Source: Dolomitihabitans soli (GTDB taxonomy: Bacteria; Actinomycetota; Actinomycetes; Streptosporangiales; Streptosporangiaceae). Taken from it: a stretch of 64,000 nucleotides of DNA. Both the position numbers and the translations under genes were made by a program. The stretch spans positions 186,001 through 250,000 of the forward strand of contig NZ_JAKNTW010000018.1 in assembly GCF_022213955.1 (NCBI RefSeq), in the 5' to 3' direction. Shown in pieces: positions 24,717 through 33,614 of this stretch (the first letter of the stretch is position 1; each line of letters opens with the position of its first letter). Under the pieces are notes generated by a model. That model searched no databases. It was not told where the DNA came from and was given only the letters and a program-made list of their open reading frames with translations.

Positions 24717-25478
24717 ATGGAGATCATCTGGTTCGCGACGCTCGCCTTCCTGCTCGTGGGCTACTTCGCCCTTGAGGGATTCGACATCGGGCTCGGCATG
24801 CTGCTGCCCTTCCTCGGCCGCGACCAGGCGGGACATGACCGCCTGGTGGCCGCCATGGCCCCCTTCGTGCTCGCCAACGAGGTCTGGCTGGTCGCCGCCG
24901 CCGGTGTGCTGTTCGGCGCCTTCCCGACGCTGGAGGGCGACGTCCTGTTCGGCCTGTATCCGCTGGTGGTGGCGTTGCTGGTGTGCTGGATCGTGCGGGA
25001 CGCGGGACTGTGGTTCCGGCGCCGCGCCGACGGGCTGACCTGGCGTCGCCTCTGGGACGCCGCACTCTGCCTCGGGTCCTGGGGGCTCGCGCTGACCTGG
25101 GGATTCACCCTGGCGGCCCTGGCGGGCGGGCTCGGCAACCCGGCGCTCAGCCCACGCGGGGCGGTGTTCGCGCTGGTGGTGGCGGGACTCTTCGCGCTGC
25201 ACGGCCGTACGTTCGCCGCCTGGCGGCTCCCCCGGAACGCCGGGGACGCCCGCCGTACCGGACGGGCCCTGTGGGGTACGGCGCTGCTGGCCGGGCTGCC
25301 CGTCGCGGCGCTCCTCGCGGTGACGGCGCCCGAAGTGCTGACGCACGCCGCCCCGTCGGCGACACTGAACGCCCTCAGCCTTATGGTGGTCCCGTTCGTC
25401 CCGCTCATGGTCGCCGCGCAGGTATGGGTATGGCGTACCTTCGGCAGGAGAAGCCCGCTCGGCACGTCGTTCTTCTAG
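24717..25478 (+). CDS. cydB: Cytochrome bd-type oxidase subunit II (short form)
   Basis: 253-residue membrane subunit. The N-terminal half is canonical (EGFDIGLGMLLPFLG, LANEVWLVAAAGVLFGAFP) and the end is also canonical (QVWVWRTFGRR). The protein is nevertheless about 80-120 residues shorter than usual CydB, so a transmembrane pair in the second half seems to be missing. There is no frameshift or stop. It starts nine bases after cydA. Both subunits being short together suggests a compact oxidase variant and not a broken gene. Confidence 0.88.
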   Translation: MEIIWFATLAFLLVGYFALEGFDIGLGMLLPFLGRDQAGHDRLVAAMAPFVLANEVWLVAAAGVLFGAFPTLEGDVLFGLYPLVVALLVCWIVRDAGLWFRRRADGLTWRRLWDAALCLGSWGLALTWGFTLAALAGGLGNPALSPRGAVFALVVAGLFALHGRTFAAWRLPRNAGDARRTGRALWGTALLAGLPVAALLAVTAPEVLTHAAPSATLNALSLMVVPFVPLMVAAQVWVWRTFGRRSPLGTSFF

Positions 25479-25504
25479 GCACCGTCTCTTAGGCACCGTC
25501 TCTT
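25477..25504 (+). repeat. 14-bp tandem duplication at cydB 3' end
   Basis: AGGCACCGTCTCTT occurs twice back to back (25477-25490, 25491-25504). The first copy starts within the cydB stop codon TAG. The second lies before the cydD ribosome site. It looks like a recent slippage duplication that lengthens the intergenic gap. Confidence 0.8.
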
Positions 25505-25515
25505 CTGAGGGAGCA

Positions 25516-27288
25516 ATGCACAAGGACCTCCTCCGCCTCGCCCGCGCCGAGCGCGCCGTCAAACGGCACCTCGCGGTATGCCTGGCGGCGGCGGTGCTCG
25601 CGGGCCTGCTCGTGCTGGTCCAGGCCGAACTGCTGGCCGGAGTGCTGTCCGGCCGCTTCGCGCTCTCCGCGCTGGTGTTCCTCGCGCTGGTGGTCGGCGT
25701 CCGCGCGCTGCTCGGCTGGGTGCAGGGCGTCGCGGGCGGCCGTACGGCGACGGCGGTGAAGTCGACGCTGCGGCACCGGCTGCTCGGCCGGTTGCAGGAC
25801 CTCGGGCCCGGCCGCCTGTCCGCCCACCGATCCGGCGAGCTGGTCACCCTGACCGGCAGAGGGCTCGACGCGCTCGATCCCTACCTGACCGGCTATCTCC
25901 CCGCCGTGGCCATCGCGGCGATCGTCCCCGTCGCGGTGCTCGTCCGGCTCTTCGTGGCCGACCTCGCGAGCGCCGTCATCGTGCTGGTGACGCTGCCGCT
26001 GATCCCGATCTTCGGCGCGCTGGTCGGCATGCACACCAAGGCGGTCACCGAACGGCAGTGGCACGCGCTGGCCCGGCTCGGCGGGCACTTCCTCGACGTG
26101 GTGCGCGGGCTGCCCACGCTCCGCGCCTTCGGCAGGGCACGGCACCAGGCGGGCGTCATCGAGCAGGTCGCCGACGCGCACCGCGCGGCCACGATGCGCA
26201 CGCTGCGGGTGGCGTTCCTGTCGTCGCTGGTGCTCGAACTGGCGGCCTCGCTGTCGCTGGCCCTGGTGGCGGTGCCGATCGGGCTGCGGCTGCTGTCGGG
26301 CTCGCTCGACCTGAGCACCGGGCTGCTGGTGCTGCTGCTCGCGCCCGAGGCCTACATCCCGCTCCGGATGATGGGCACCCGGTTCCACGCCTCGATGGAG
26401 GGGGTGGCGGTGGCCGACCAGGCGTTCGCCGTACTGGAGGAGGAGACCGGCAGGCCCGCAGGACGGGCGGTCACCGGGACGGGGATCCCCGAGATCCGGC
26501 TGGAGAACGTCACCGTGCGCTATCCCGGACGCGAGGACGCCGCGCTGGACGACGTCTCGCTGGTGATCGCGCCGGGCGAGCGGGTCGCGCTGGTCGGCGA
26601 GAGCGGCGCGGGCAAGAGCACGCTGCTGCATCTGCTGCTGGGCTTCGTCACCCCGTCCGCCGGCCGGGTCACCGTCGGCGGCGCCGACCTCACCACGCTC
26701 GACCTCGACGCCTGGCGCTCCCGGCTGGCCTTCGTCCCCCAGCGAGCCCATCTCTTCGCCACCACGGTCGCCGAGAACATCGCCCTGGGCGGAGACCACG
26801 ACGGCGCGGGCGACGGCCCCGGCTCGGGTGATGGCTCGGCCCGCAGCTCGGGCGACACCTCGGGCAACGGCTCAGCCCGAACCTCGGGCAACGGGTCGGG
26901 GGCGGATGCGGGCTTGGCGAGTGTTCGGGCCGCGGCCGCCTCCGCGCAGGCCGCCGAGTTCGTCGAGGCGCTTCCCCAGGGGTACGACACCGTGCTCGGC
27001 GAGCGTGGCGCCGACCTGTCCGCCGGGCAGCGGCAGCGGATCGCCCTGGCCCGGGCCTTCCACCGTCCGCAGGCCGCGGTCCTGCTGCTCGACGAGCCCA
27101 CCGCCCGGCTCGACGGGCGCAGCGAGGCGGCCGTCATCGAGGCCACCCGGGCGCTCGCCGACGGCCGCACCGCCATCGTCGTCGCCCATCGGCCCGCCAT
27201 GATCGACCTCGCCGACCGCGTCATCCGCATCACCGAGGGCCGCGTCACATCCGACCACCCCGCCGCCACCATCGGAGACTCGTCGTGA
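25516..27288 (+). CDS. cydD: CydD: ABC transporter half for cytochrome bd assembly
   Basis: 590-residue fused membrane/ATPase protein. Six helices fill the first 310 residues, then the nucleotide-binding domain with Walker A GESGAGKST near residue 362, signature LSAGQRQR and Walker B VLLLDEPTARLD. With CydC it exports cysteine/glutathione-type thiols needed to mature the bd oxidase. An unusual Gly/Ser/Asp-rich insertion of about 45 residues (roughly 425-470) separates the Q-loop region from the signature. Its stop overlaps the cydC GTG (GTGA). Confidence 0.9.
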   Translation: MHKDLLRLARAERAVKRHLAVCLAAAVLAGLLVLVQAELLAGVLSGRFALSALVFLALVVGVRALLGWVQGVAGGRTATAVKSTLRHRLLGRLQDLGPGRLSAHRSGELVTLTGRGLDALDPYLTGYLPAVAIAAIVPVAVLVRLFVADLASAVIVLVTLPLIPIFGALVGMHTKAVTERQWHALARLGGHFLDVVRGLPTLRAFGRARHQAGVIEQVADAHRAATMRTLRVAFLSSLVLELAASLSLALVAVPIGLRLLSGSLDLSTGLLVLLLAPEAYIPLRMMGTRFHASMEGVAVADQAFAVLEEETGRPAGRAVTGTGIPEIRLENVTVRYPGREDAALDDVSLVIAPGERVALVGESGAGKSTLLHLLLGFVTPSAGRVTVGGADLTTLDLDAWRSRLAFVPQRAHLFATTVAENIALGGDHDGAGDGPGSGDGSARSSGDTSGNGSARTSGNGSGADAGLASVRAAAASAQAAEFVEALPQGYDTVLGERGADLSAGQRQRIALARAFHRPQAAVLLLDEPTARLDGRSEAAVIEATRALADGRTAIVVAHRPAMIDLADRVIRITEGRVTSDHPAATIGDSS

Positions 27289-29117
27289 CCGGCTCCCCCA
27301 CCCCTCCGGGCCCCGAGCAACCGCCTGTCCTCCACGGTGGGGAGGAGCGGTCCGGCGAACCGGAGCACGGGGTGCAGAAACCAGTGCAAACAACGCAGAC
27401 GAGAGCTCCTGAGGGGTCCGCGCAGCGGCTGGGCGGGATGAAACGACTGGTTCTCGCCGGTGCGGCGGGGGCGGCGGCGGAGCTGGCCGGGGTGGGACTG
27501 ATCGCGGCGGCGGCGTGGCTGATCACGCGCGCGGCCGAGCATCCGTCTCTGTCGGCGCTGAGCGTGGCGATCGTGGCGGTACGGGCGTTCGCGACGACCC
27601 GCGGGGTGTTCAGGTACGGCGAGCGCCTGTCGGGTCACGATGTGGCGTTGCGGGCACAGGCGAGCACGCGGAAGCGGCTGTACGAGGCGCTGATCCCGGC
27701 GCGCCCGCTCACGCACGGCGGCGCCGATCTGCTGAGCCGGATGGTGGACGACACGGACGCCGTCCAGGATCTGCTGGTCAGGTGCCTGCTACCGGCGGTG
27801 GCCGCGCTGGTCACCGGGATCGCGGCGGTGACGATCGGGGCGCTGGTGCTGCCGGCGGCCGCGCTGGTCATGCTGGCCGGGCTGGTGGTCGCCGGGGTGC
27901 TGCTCCCCGCCGGCACCGCCACGGCGGCGCGACGCTGGTCGGCCAGGATCGCGCCGGCCAGGGCGGAGCTGGCCGCGCGGGTGGCCGACCTGGTCCACGG
28001 GGCCGCCGACCTGGCCGCCTACGGCGCGAACGGCCGGGCGCTGGCCGCCGCCGACGACGCCGGTGAGCGGCTGGCCGTGCTGGAACGCAGGCAGTCGCGG
28101 GTGCACGCGGCGGCGCTCGCGGCGGGCGTGTTCGTGCAGGGACTCACCGTGCTGGGCGTGGTGCTCGTCGCCCGTTCGGCGGGCGTCGATCGGGTGGGCG
28201 TCGCCGTACTGGCCCTGACCTCGCTCGTCTCCTTCGAGCCCGTGCTGCCGCTGGCGGCGGCGGGCGAGCGGATGGCGGGGATCACCGCGGCCCTGCGCCG
28301 CCTGCGCGAGGTGCGCGCCACGCCGCCGGCGGTCGTCACGCCCGCCGTGCCCGCGTCCCCGCCGGACGGCCCGCTCACGGTCGAGGTGACGGACCTGGTC
28401 GTACGGCACGGCGACCGCCCGGTCCCCGCGCTCGACGGCGTCAGTCTCACTCTCGTCCCCGGCAAGCGGATCGCCCTGGTGGGCCCGAGCGGCGCCGGCA
28501 AGAGCACGCTGCTCGCCGCCCTGATGCGCCTCATCGACCCCGAATCAGGAAATATCCGGATCACGGGCACGGACGGCCACGCCGACCTCAGCGACCTGGA
28601 CCCGGACGACGTACGGATGCGGATCACCGGCCTCACCCAGGATCCCTACGTCTTCCAGGCGTCCGTGCGCGACAACCTCAGGCTCGCCGGTCCGGAGGCG
28701 GACGACGAGACCCTGGAGCGTGCCGTACGGCAGGCGAGCCTCGCGCGGTGGGTGGAGCGCACCGGGTGGGACACCACGCTCGGCGAGGACGGGCGTACGG
28801 TGTCGGGCGGCCAGCTCCAGCGGCTGGCGCTGGCCAGGGCGCTGCTCTACGACCCCCGCGTGCTGCTGCTGGACGAGCCCGCGGAGGCGCTGGACGAGAC
28901 CACCGCGGACGCGCTGATGTCCGATCTGCTCGACGCCACCCACGGCCGCACCACGCTGCTGGTCACCCATCGCCTGCGCGGCCTGGACCAGGTGGACGAG
29001 ATCGTCGTGCTGGAGGAGGGCCGCGTGATCCAGCGCGGCAGCCACGAGGAACTCCTCGCTGCGACGGGCTACTACCAGGACCTGTGGCGGTCGGAGTCGC
29101 TGACCGCCCGCCGGTGA
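27285..29117 (+). CDS. cydC: CydC: ABC transporter half for cytochrome bd assembly
   Basis: 610-residue partner of CydD. A proline-rich soluble leader of about 50 residues precedes six helices. The ATPase domain has Walker A GPSGAGKST, signature VSGGQLQR and Walker B LLLDEPAEALDE. The GTG at 27285 overlaps the cydD stop, so the heterodimer is co-translated. It is the last gene of cydABDC. A perfect GC palindrome at 29148-29161 may help end the transcript, though it has no loop. Confidence 0.9.
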   Translation: MTGSPTPPGPEQPPVLHGGEERSGEPEHGVQKPVQTTQTRAPEGSAQRLGGMKRLVLAGAAGAAAELAGVGLIAAAAWLITRAAEHPSLSALSVAIVAVRAFATTRGVFRYGERLSGHDVALRAQASTRKRLYEALIPARPLTHGGADLLSRMVDDTDAVQDLLVRCLLPAVAALVTGIAAVTIGALVLPAAALVMLAGLVVAGVLLPAGTATAARRWSARIAPARAELAARVADLVHGAADLAAYGANGRALAAADDAGERLAVLERRQSRVHAAALAAGVFVQGLTVLGVVLVARSAGVDRVGVAVLALTSLVSFEPVLPLAAAGERMAGITAALRRLREVRATPPAVVTPAVPASPPDGPLTVEVTDLVVRHGDRPVPALDGVSLTLVPGKRIALVGPSGAGKSTLLAALMRLIDPESGNIRITGTDGHADLSDLDPDDVRMRITGLTQDPYVFQASVRDNLRLAGPEADDETLERAVRQASLARWVERTGWDTTLGEDGRTVSGGQLQRLALARALLYDPRVLLLDEPAEALDETTADALMSDLLDATHGRTTLLVTHRLRGLDQVDEIVVLEEGRVIQRGSHEELLAATGYYQDLWRSESLTARR

Positions 29118-29180
29118 CCCCCCGCGTTCCGCCGACGGCCTGAGCCCGCCCGCCGGCGGGCATCCCCGCTTCGCCCTCAG

Positions 29181-29225
29181 TTGAGTTTGCGCCACCATCA
29201 GGTTTATGATTCAAACCACTTTGAA
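29181..29225 (+). promoter_or_regulatory. Promoter and operator of the wHTH/ABC exporter operon
   Basis: TTGAGT (29181-29186), an 18-bp spacer and TATGAT (29205-29210) make a good housekeeping promoter. Overlapping the start site is TTCAAA-ccac-TTTGAA (29210-29225), a 6-bp inverted repeat, and GGTTT/AAACC arms flank the -10. These are candidate sites for the regulator encoded at 29854. Confidence 0.65.
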
Positions 29226-29233
29226 GGAGCGCG

Positions 29234-29857
29234 ATGGTGGAGAACGAGGAGCCGCTCAGCCCCAGCGAGAGCCTGCGGCTGATAGAGGACCAGCGGGTGG
29301 CGACGGTCAGGCGGCTCGGCGGCGACCCGCTGGTGCTGTACGTGCCGTGGGGGGTGGCGTGGCTGGGCGGTTTCGGGGCGCTGTTCCTGCACTACGGCCT
29401 GGCGGGCGAGCCGATCGTGCCGATCTCCATAGATCTCGCGCTCGGGGTGCTGTTCACACTGATCACCGCCGCGCTCGTGATCAGCTCCGCGCTGAACATC
29501 CGGCGGTCGGTCAAGATCAAGGGCGGGTCCGCCGAGAGCGGCATGATGTACGGCTACGCCTGGTTCCTCGCCTTCGTCACCATGGGCGTCATCTCGGTGC
29601 GCTTCGGCCAGCAGTTGCCCGCGCAGGAGAGGGGACTGTTGTGGGCGTCGACGTCCCTGATGATCGTCTCGGCCCTCTACATGGCGGGCGCGGCGATCTG
29701 GCAGGCCCGTCCGATGTTCTGGATCGGTGCGGCGCTCGCGGTCCTCAACACGGCCGGCACCCTGGCCGGGGCCGGCTGGCACGCGCTGCTCGTGTCGGTC
29801 TTCGGTGGCGGCGGCTTCATCCTGGCCGGGCTGCTGCTCCGGCGGCGCCAGCGGTGA
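29234..29857 (+). CDS. Hypothetical six-helix membrane protein
   Basis: 207 residues. A soluble N-terminus of about 40 residues (ESLRLIEDQRVATVRRLGGDP) is followed by about six hydrophobic segments paired as hairpins and a basic RRRQR end. I do not recognise a functional family, though similar proteins accompany ABC exporters and winged-helix regulators in actinomycetes. AAGGAG lies upstream of the ATG. It is the first gene of a four-gene unit and overlaps the regulator gene (GTGA). A sensor or accessory role for the exporter is a guess. Confidence 0.7.
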   Translation: MVENEEPLSPSESLRLIEDQRVATVRRLGGDPLVLYVPWGVAWLGGFGALFLHYGLAGEPIVPISIDLALGVLFTLITAALVISSALNIRRSVKIKGGSAESGMMYGYAWFLAFVTMGVISVRFGQQLPAQERGLLWASTSLMIVSALYMAGAAIWQARPMFWIGAALAVLNTAGTLAGAGWHALLVSVFGGGGFILAGLLLRRRQR

Positions 29858-30180
29858 CCGGCCTCCCCCAACTCGACCCGGTGATCCATGCCCAGGCCCG
29901 GTTGAAGGTGGTGGCCACGCTCAACACGCTCCGCGAGGGCGACCGGATCGCCTTCCCCGGGCTCAGGGACCTGCTCGGCATGACGGCGGGGAACCTCTCG
30001 GTGCACCTCACCAAGCTGGAGGACGCCGGCTACGTCGAGATCATCAAAACGCACAAGGGGCGCACACCCATCACCTACGTCGCACTGACGCACAGGGGAC
30101 GATCCGCCTTCCACGATTACACGGCCGCCATCAGGCAGTTGCTTGAGTCGGCCGGAACGGGGACCAACGATGACAACTGA
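29854..30180 (+). CDS. Winged-helix (MarR/ArsR-like) regulator
   Basis: 108-residue regulator of the HTH_34 kind: LDPVIHAQARLKVVATL, MTAGNLSVHLTKLEDAGYVE and a wing KGRTPITYVALT, with a dimerisation helix at the end. It is translated from a GTG overlapping the previous stop and itself overlaps the next gene by 11 bases. It most likely represses its own operon through the inverted repeats at 29201-29225. No Cys cluster is present, so a metal ligand is unlikely. Confidence 0.82.
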   Translation: MTGLPQLDPVIHAQARLKVVATLNTLREGDRIAFPGLRDLLGMTAGNLSVHLTKLEDAGYVEIIKTHKGRTPITYVALTHRGRSAFHDYTAAIRQLLESAGTGTNDDN

Positions 30181-31057
30181 AATTCTTGCCCGCACGGTCG
30201 ACGTGACCCGCCGCTACGGCGACGTCGTGGCGCTCGACCGTGTCACCCTCGACATCACCGCCGGCGAGCTGGTGGGCCTGCTCGGCCCGAACGGCGCTGG
30301 CAAGTCCACCCTGATCAACCTGTTCGCCGGGTTGCGCAGCCCCACCTCCGGCACGGTGGAGCTGTTCGGCGGCTCGCCGCGTGACCCCGCCCAGCGGCGG
30401 CTCATCGGCGTGACCCCGCAGGACACCGGCCTGCCGCAGGCGCTCAAGGTGGGCGAGTGCGTCGACTTCGTCAGCGCCCACTTCCCCGCCGGCGTGGCAC
30501 GTGGCCCGCTGCTTGAGCGGTTCGGGCTCTCCGACCTCGAACGCCGCCAGATCGGCTCCCTGTCCGGCGGCCAGAAGCGCCGCCTGGCCGTGGCGCTGGC
30601 CTTCGCGGGCGATCCCCGGCTGGTCTTCCTCGACGAGCCCACCACCGGCCTCGACGTCGATGCCCGCCGTACGCTCTGGGACGGCGTGCGCGACTTCCAC
30701 GCGGAGGGCGGCACGGTGGTGCTGACCAGCCACTATCTGGAGGAGATCGAGGCGCTGGCGCACCGGGTGGTGGTCGTCGGGGACGGGCGGGTGCTCGCCG
30801 ACGACACCATGGAGAAGGTCCGCGACATCGTCGGGGTGCGCCGCGTGAGCCTCACCGCCGCCGAGCTTCCCGAGCTGCCGGGCGTGGTCGGTGTCGAACG
30901 CCAGGGTGAGCGCGTGCACCTCGTCACCCTGGACGCCGACGAGCTCGTCCGCGAGCTGGTCCGCGCCGACGTGCCCTTCTCCGGGCTGGAGGTCCGCCAG
31001 ACCTCGCTGGAGGAGGCGTTCCTGGCGATCACCGCCCGTCCCGCCGTCCTCGCCTGA
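30170..31057 (+). CDS. ABC exporter ATP-binding protein
   Basis: 295-residue ATPase of the DrrA/CcmA type. Walker A GPNGAGKST is near residue 40, signature LSGGQKRRLAVAL near 132, Walker B LVFLDEPTTGLD follows, then the switch His in TSHYLEEIEAL. A C-terminal extension of about 80 residues (EERSLEEAFL-like QTSLEEAFLAI) is typical for ABC-2 exporters. The ATG at 30170 lies inside the 3' end of the regulator gene. It works with the permease at 31076; the substrate is unknown. Confidence 0.9.
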   Translation: MTTEILARTVDVTRRYGDVVALDRVTLDITAGELVGLLGPNGAGKSTLINLFAGLRSPTSGTVELFGGSPRDPAQRRLIGVTPQDTGLPQALKVGECVDFVSAHFPAGVARGPLLERFGLSDLERRQIGSLSGGQKRRLAVALAFAGDPRLVFLDEPTTGLDVDARRTLWDGVRDFHAEGGTVVLTSHYLEEIEALAHRVVVVGDGRVLADDTMEKVRDIVGVRRVSLTAAELPELPGVVGVERQGERVHLVTLDADELVRELVRADVPFSGLEVRQTSLEEAFLAITARPAVLA

Positions 31058-31075
31058 CCGTTAGGAGCTCCCCCG

Positions 31076-31813
31076 ATGGCACTCGCCTTCACCCATGCCA
31101 AGTACCAGTTGCTGGAAACCGCCCGGATCCCGATCGCGATCGTCGGCAGCGCGTTCTTCCCCGCCGCGGCGATGCTGTTCTTCGTGGTCCCCTTCGCCGG
31201 AGACCATCCCGTCGGCGCGACCATGGCCACGGCCTCGATGATGATGTTCGCGGTGATGTCCACGTCGCTGTTCACCTTCGGGGTGGGCGTCGCCGAGGAC
31301 CGGGCCCAGCCGTGGGACCCCTACCTCCGCACGCTTCCCGCCGGAGCCTTCCCCCGGTTCGCCGGGCGCATCCTGAGCGGGCTCGCCGTGATGGCCGTCT
31401 CGCTGGTGCCGGTGCTGCTGATCGCCGCGTTCCTGACCAAGGCGTCGGTGACCGTCGGCGGGCTGCTGCTCGGCCTGGCCGCGCTGGCCCTCGGCTCGGT
31501 CCCGTTCACCCTGCTCGGGCTGTTCGTCGGCTACGTGATGCCGACGAAGGCCGCCGTCGCGGTGGTACAGGTGATCTTCTTCCCGATGGCGGTGGGCGGC
31601 GGCCTGCTGACCTCGCCGGTCGACCCGCCCGCGTTCATCGCGGCGATCGCGCCCTACCTGCCGAGCCGTGGCGCGGTCGAGCTGGTCTGGGCGGCGGTGG
31701 GCGACTTCTCGCCCAGGCCGATCACCATGGTCATGCTCGCGGTGTGGACCCTCGCGGCGGGCGCCGCGGCGGTCTGGGGCTACCGCCGCGACGAGGGCAC
31801 CCGCTTCGCCTGA
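31076..31813 (+). CDS. ABC-2 type permease
   Basis: 245-residue membrane protein with six predicted helices: a first helix at FFPAAAMLFFVVPF, conserved RTLPAGAFPRFAGRIL in the cytoplasmic loop, and the last helix AVWTLAAGAAAVWGYRR. It follows its ATPase by 18 bases behind TTAGGAG. Together they should form a DrrAB-like exporter for a drug, lipid or peptide. This is the last gene of the unit, and a hairpin follows at 31904. Confidence 0.88.
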   Translation: MALAFTHAKYQLLETARIPIAIVGSAFFPAAAMLFFVVPFAGDHPVGATMATASMMMFAVMSTSLFTFGVGVAEDRAQPWDPYLRTLPAGAFPRFAGRILSGLAVMAVSLVPVLLIAAFLTKASVTVGGLLLGLAALALGSVPFTLLGLFVGYVMPTKAAVAVVQVIFFPMAVGGGLLTSPVDPPAFIAAIAPYLPSRGAVELVWAAVGDFSPRPITMVMLAVWTLAAGAAAVWGYRRDEGTRFA

Positions 31814-31903
31814 GCCCTCACACAGCCTCACGGCAGGGGCTCCACAACTGCGTTTCACGACAGGAGCTTTACCCCGAAACCGCGACAGGGGTCCTCCGAC
31901 GAA

Positions 31904-31944
31904 GGATGTGCCGCCGGCTCCGCAGCGATGCCGGCGACACATCC
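31904..31944. terminator. Convergent hairpin terminator
   Basis: Arms GGATGTG (31904-31910) plus GCCGGC (31913-31918) pair with GCCGGC (31930-31935) plus CACATCC (31938-31944), with one 2x2 internal bulge. It lies between the exporter operon and the convergent HtrA gene. Confidence 0.7.
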
Positions 31945-31954
31945 GGTCCGGTGG

Positions 31955-33331
31955 TCACTCACCGGTCTTCTCGGTGAGCGTGACCTGCACGGTCGCCGTA
32001 CGGCCGTCGCGCACATAGGTGATCGTGACCTCGTCGCCCGGTTTGAAACCTCGCACCGCGCCGACGACCGTGGCGGCCTCCTCGACGGTCCGCTCGTTCA
32101 TCTTGGTGATGAGATCGCCGACGCGCAACCCCGCCTTCTCCGCCGGGCTGCCCTGGGTGATCTGCCCGACCAGTGCGCCCGTCGTCTCGCCGGTGGCGTC
32201 CTGGAGGCTCACCCCGAGCTGGGCGTGGGTCGCCTTGCCCACGGTGATGAGCTGTTCGGCGATCTGCCGGGCGGTTTTGATCGGGATCGCGAAGCCGACG
32301 CCGATGTTGCCGTCGCCGCCGGCCGTGAGGATCACCGTGTTGATACCGATGACCTGCCCGGCCGCGTTCACCAGCGCGCCACCCGAGTTGCCGTGGTTGA
32401 TCGCCGCGTCCGTCTGGATCGCGCCGCCGATGGTGGTCACCTCGTCCTGTCCCTGCTGTCGCTGCTGCTGTTGTTGCGGCTGCTGCTCCTGCCCCAGGCC
32501 CGGCGGGAGCTGCTGCTGCGGCTGCTGCTGGCCCTGTCCCAGGCCCGGCGGGAGTTGCTGCGGCTGCTCCCCGCCGACGGTCACCGTACGGTCCAGGGCG
32601 CTGACGATGCCGGACGTGACGGATCCCGCCAGGCCGAGCGGGCTGCCGATGGCCAGCACGGAGTCGCCGACCTTGAGCGCGTCGCTGTCACCCAGCGTCG
32701 CCTTGGTCAGGTCGGACACGCCCTCCGCCTTGATGACCGCGATGTCGGTGGCCGGGTCGGTGCCCTTGACCGTGGCCTGCGCGGTCTTGCCGTCGCTGAA
32801 CTTCACGGTGAGCTTGCCGCCCTGCCCGGCCAGCTCGGCGACGTGGTTGTTGGTCAGGATGTAACCGTCCGCGGTGAGCACGACACCCGACCCCCCGCCC
32901 TGCGTCGCGCTCACCGAGACCACCGAAGGCTGTACGGCCCGCGCCACGTCGGACACCGTGCCGGTGTTCGCGACCGGGCTGAACACCGGACTGGTGGCCG
33001 CCACGGGCCGGTCCTCTCCGAAGGACGTCGCGACGAAGGCCCCCGCGGCCCCGCCGCCGAACGCCATCGCGGCCAGGGCCAGCCCCACCACCGCCTTCTG
33101 CCGGCCCGTGAAGCCGTGCTTGACCGCGACGCCGGGCACGGCGTGCACGGCGGTGACCTCGGCCGCCTCCGGCGGAGGAGGGAAGGCGGCCGTCTCCGGC
33201 GGGCGCGGGAAGGAGCCCTGCTCCGGCGGCCTCCCCCCGAACTGCGTCCACCCGCCCTGCTCGGCCTGCTCCCCAGCCTGGTCGCCTGCCTGGTCACCGG
33301 CCCTGTCGTTGCCTCGGTCGTTCTCGCTCAT
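31955..33331 (-). CDS. HtrA/DegP-like membrane-anchored serine protease with PDZ domain
   Basis: About 458 residues. The order is a Gln/Pro-rich cytoplasmic leader, a single membrane helix near residue 95 (KAVVGLALAAMAFGGGAAG), a trypsin-like domain and a C-terminal PDZ domain. The catalytic triad is visible: His in LTNNHVAEL, Asp in ATDIAVIK and Ser in HGNSGGALV. A Gln-rich stretch of about 40 residues with two LPPGLGQ units interrupts the protease domain before the Ser motif. It degrades or refolds damaged envelope proteins. The ATG at 33331 (MSEND) is preferred; ATGs 2 and 4 codons upstream are possible. Confidence 0.9.
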   Translation of the reverse strand: MSENDRGNDRAGDQAGDQAGEQAEQGGWTQFGGRPPEQGSFPRPPETAAFPPPPEAAEVTAVHAVPGVAVKHGFTGRQKAVVGLALAAMAFGGGAAGAFVATSFGEDRPVAATSPVFSPVANTGTVSDVARAVQPSVVSVSATQGGGSGVVLTADGYILTNNHVAELAGQGGKLTVKFSDGKTAQATVKGTDPATDIAVIKAEGVSDLTKATLGDSDALKVGDSVLAIGSPLGLAGSVTSGIVSALDRTVTVGGEQPQQLPPGLGQGQQQPQQQLPPGLGQEQQPQQQQQRQQGQDEVTTIGGAIQTDAAINHGNSGGALVNAAGQVIGINTVILTAGGDGNIGVGFAIPIKTARQIAEQLITVGKATHAQLGVSLQDATGETTGALVGQITQGSPAEKAGLRVGDLITKMNERTVEEAATVVGAVRGFKPGDEVTITYVRDGRTATVQVTLTEKTGE

Positions 33332-33614
33332 GCCCATCCCCATCCGTCGTCGCTGTCTACAGCCTGGCAAACGACCGATAAGACCCGTCTAAGCACCTGA
33401 TCACGATCGCTTCGCCAGGCTGACACGGGCCTTATCCTCCGTGGTCAGCGGCTGCCACACGGTCGAAGAAAGAGACGCTGACCGGCCAGGACATCCCCGT
33501 CGAGCAGCCGTGACGACGGTCATGAATCGTCTGGCGGGAGGTGGGTGGGGATCGGGCGAATCGGTGAGGCGAGTGCCCGATGGAGGCTCCGGTAGCCGCC
33601 GAGCCGACCGGAGG

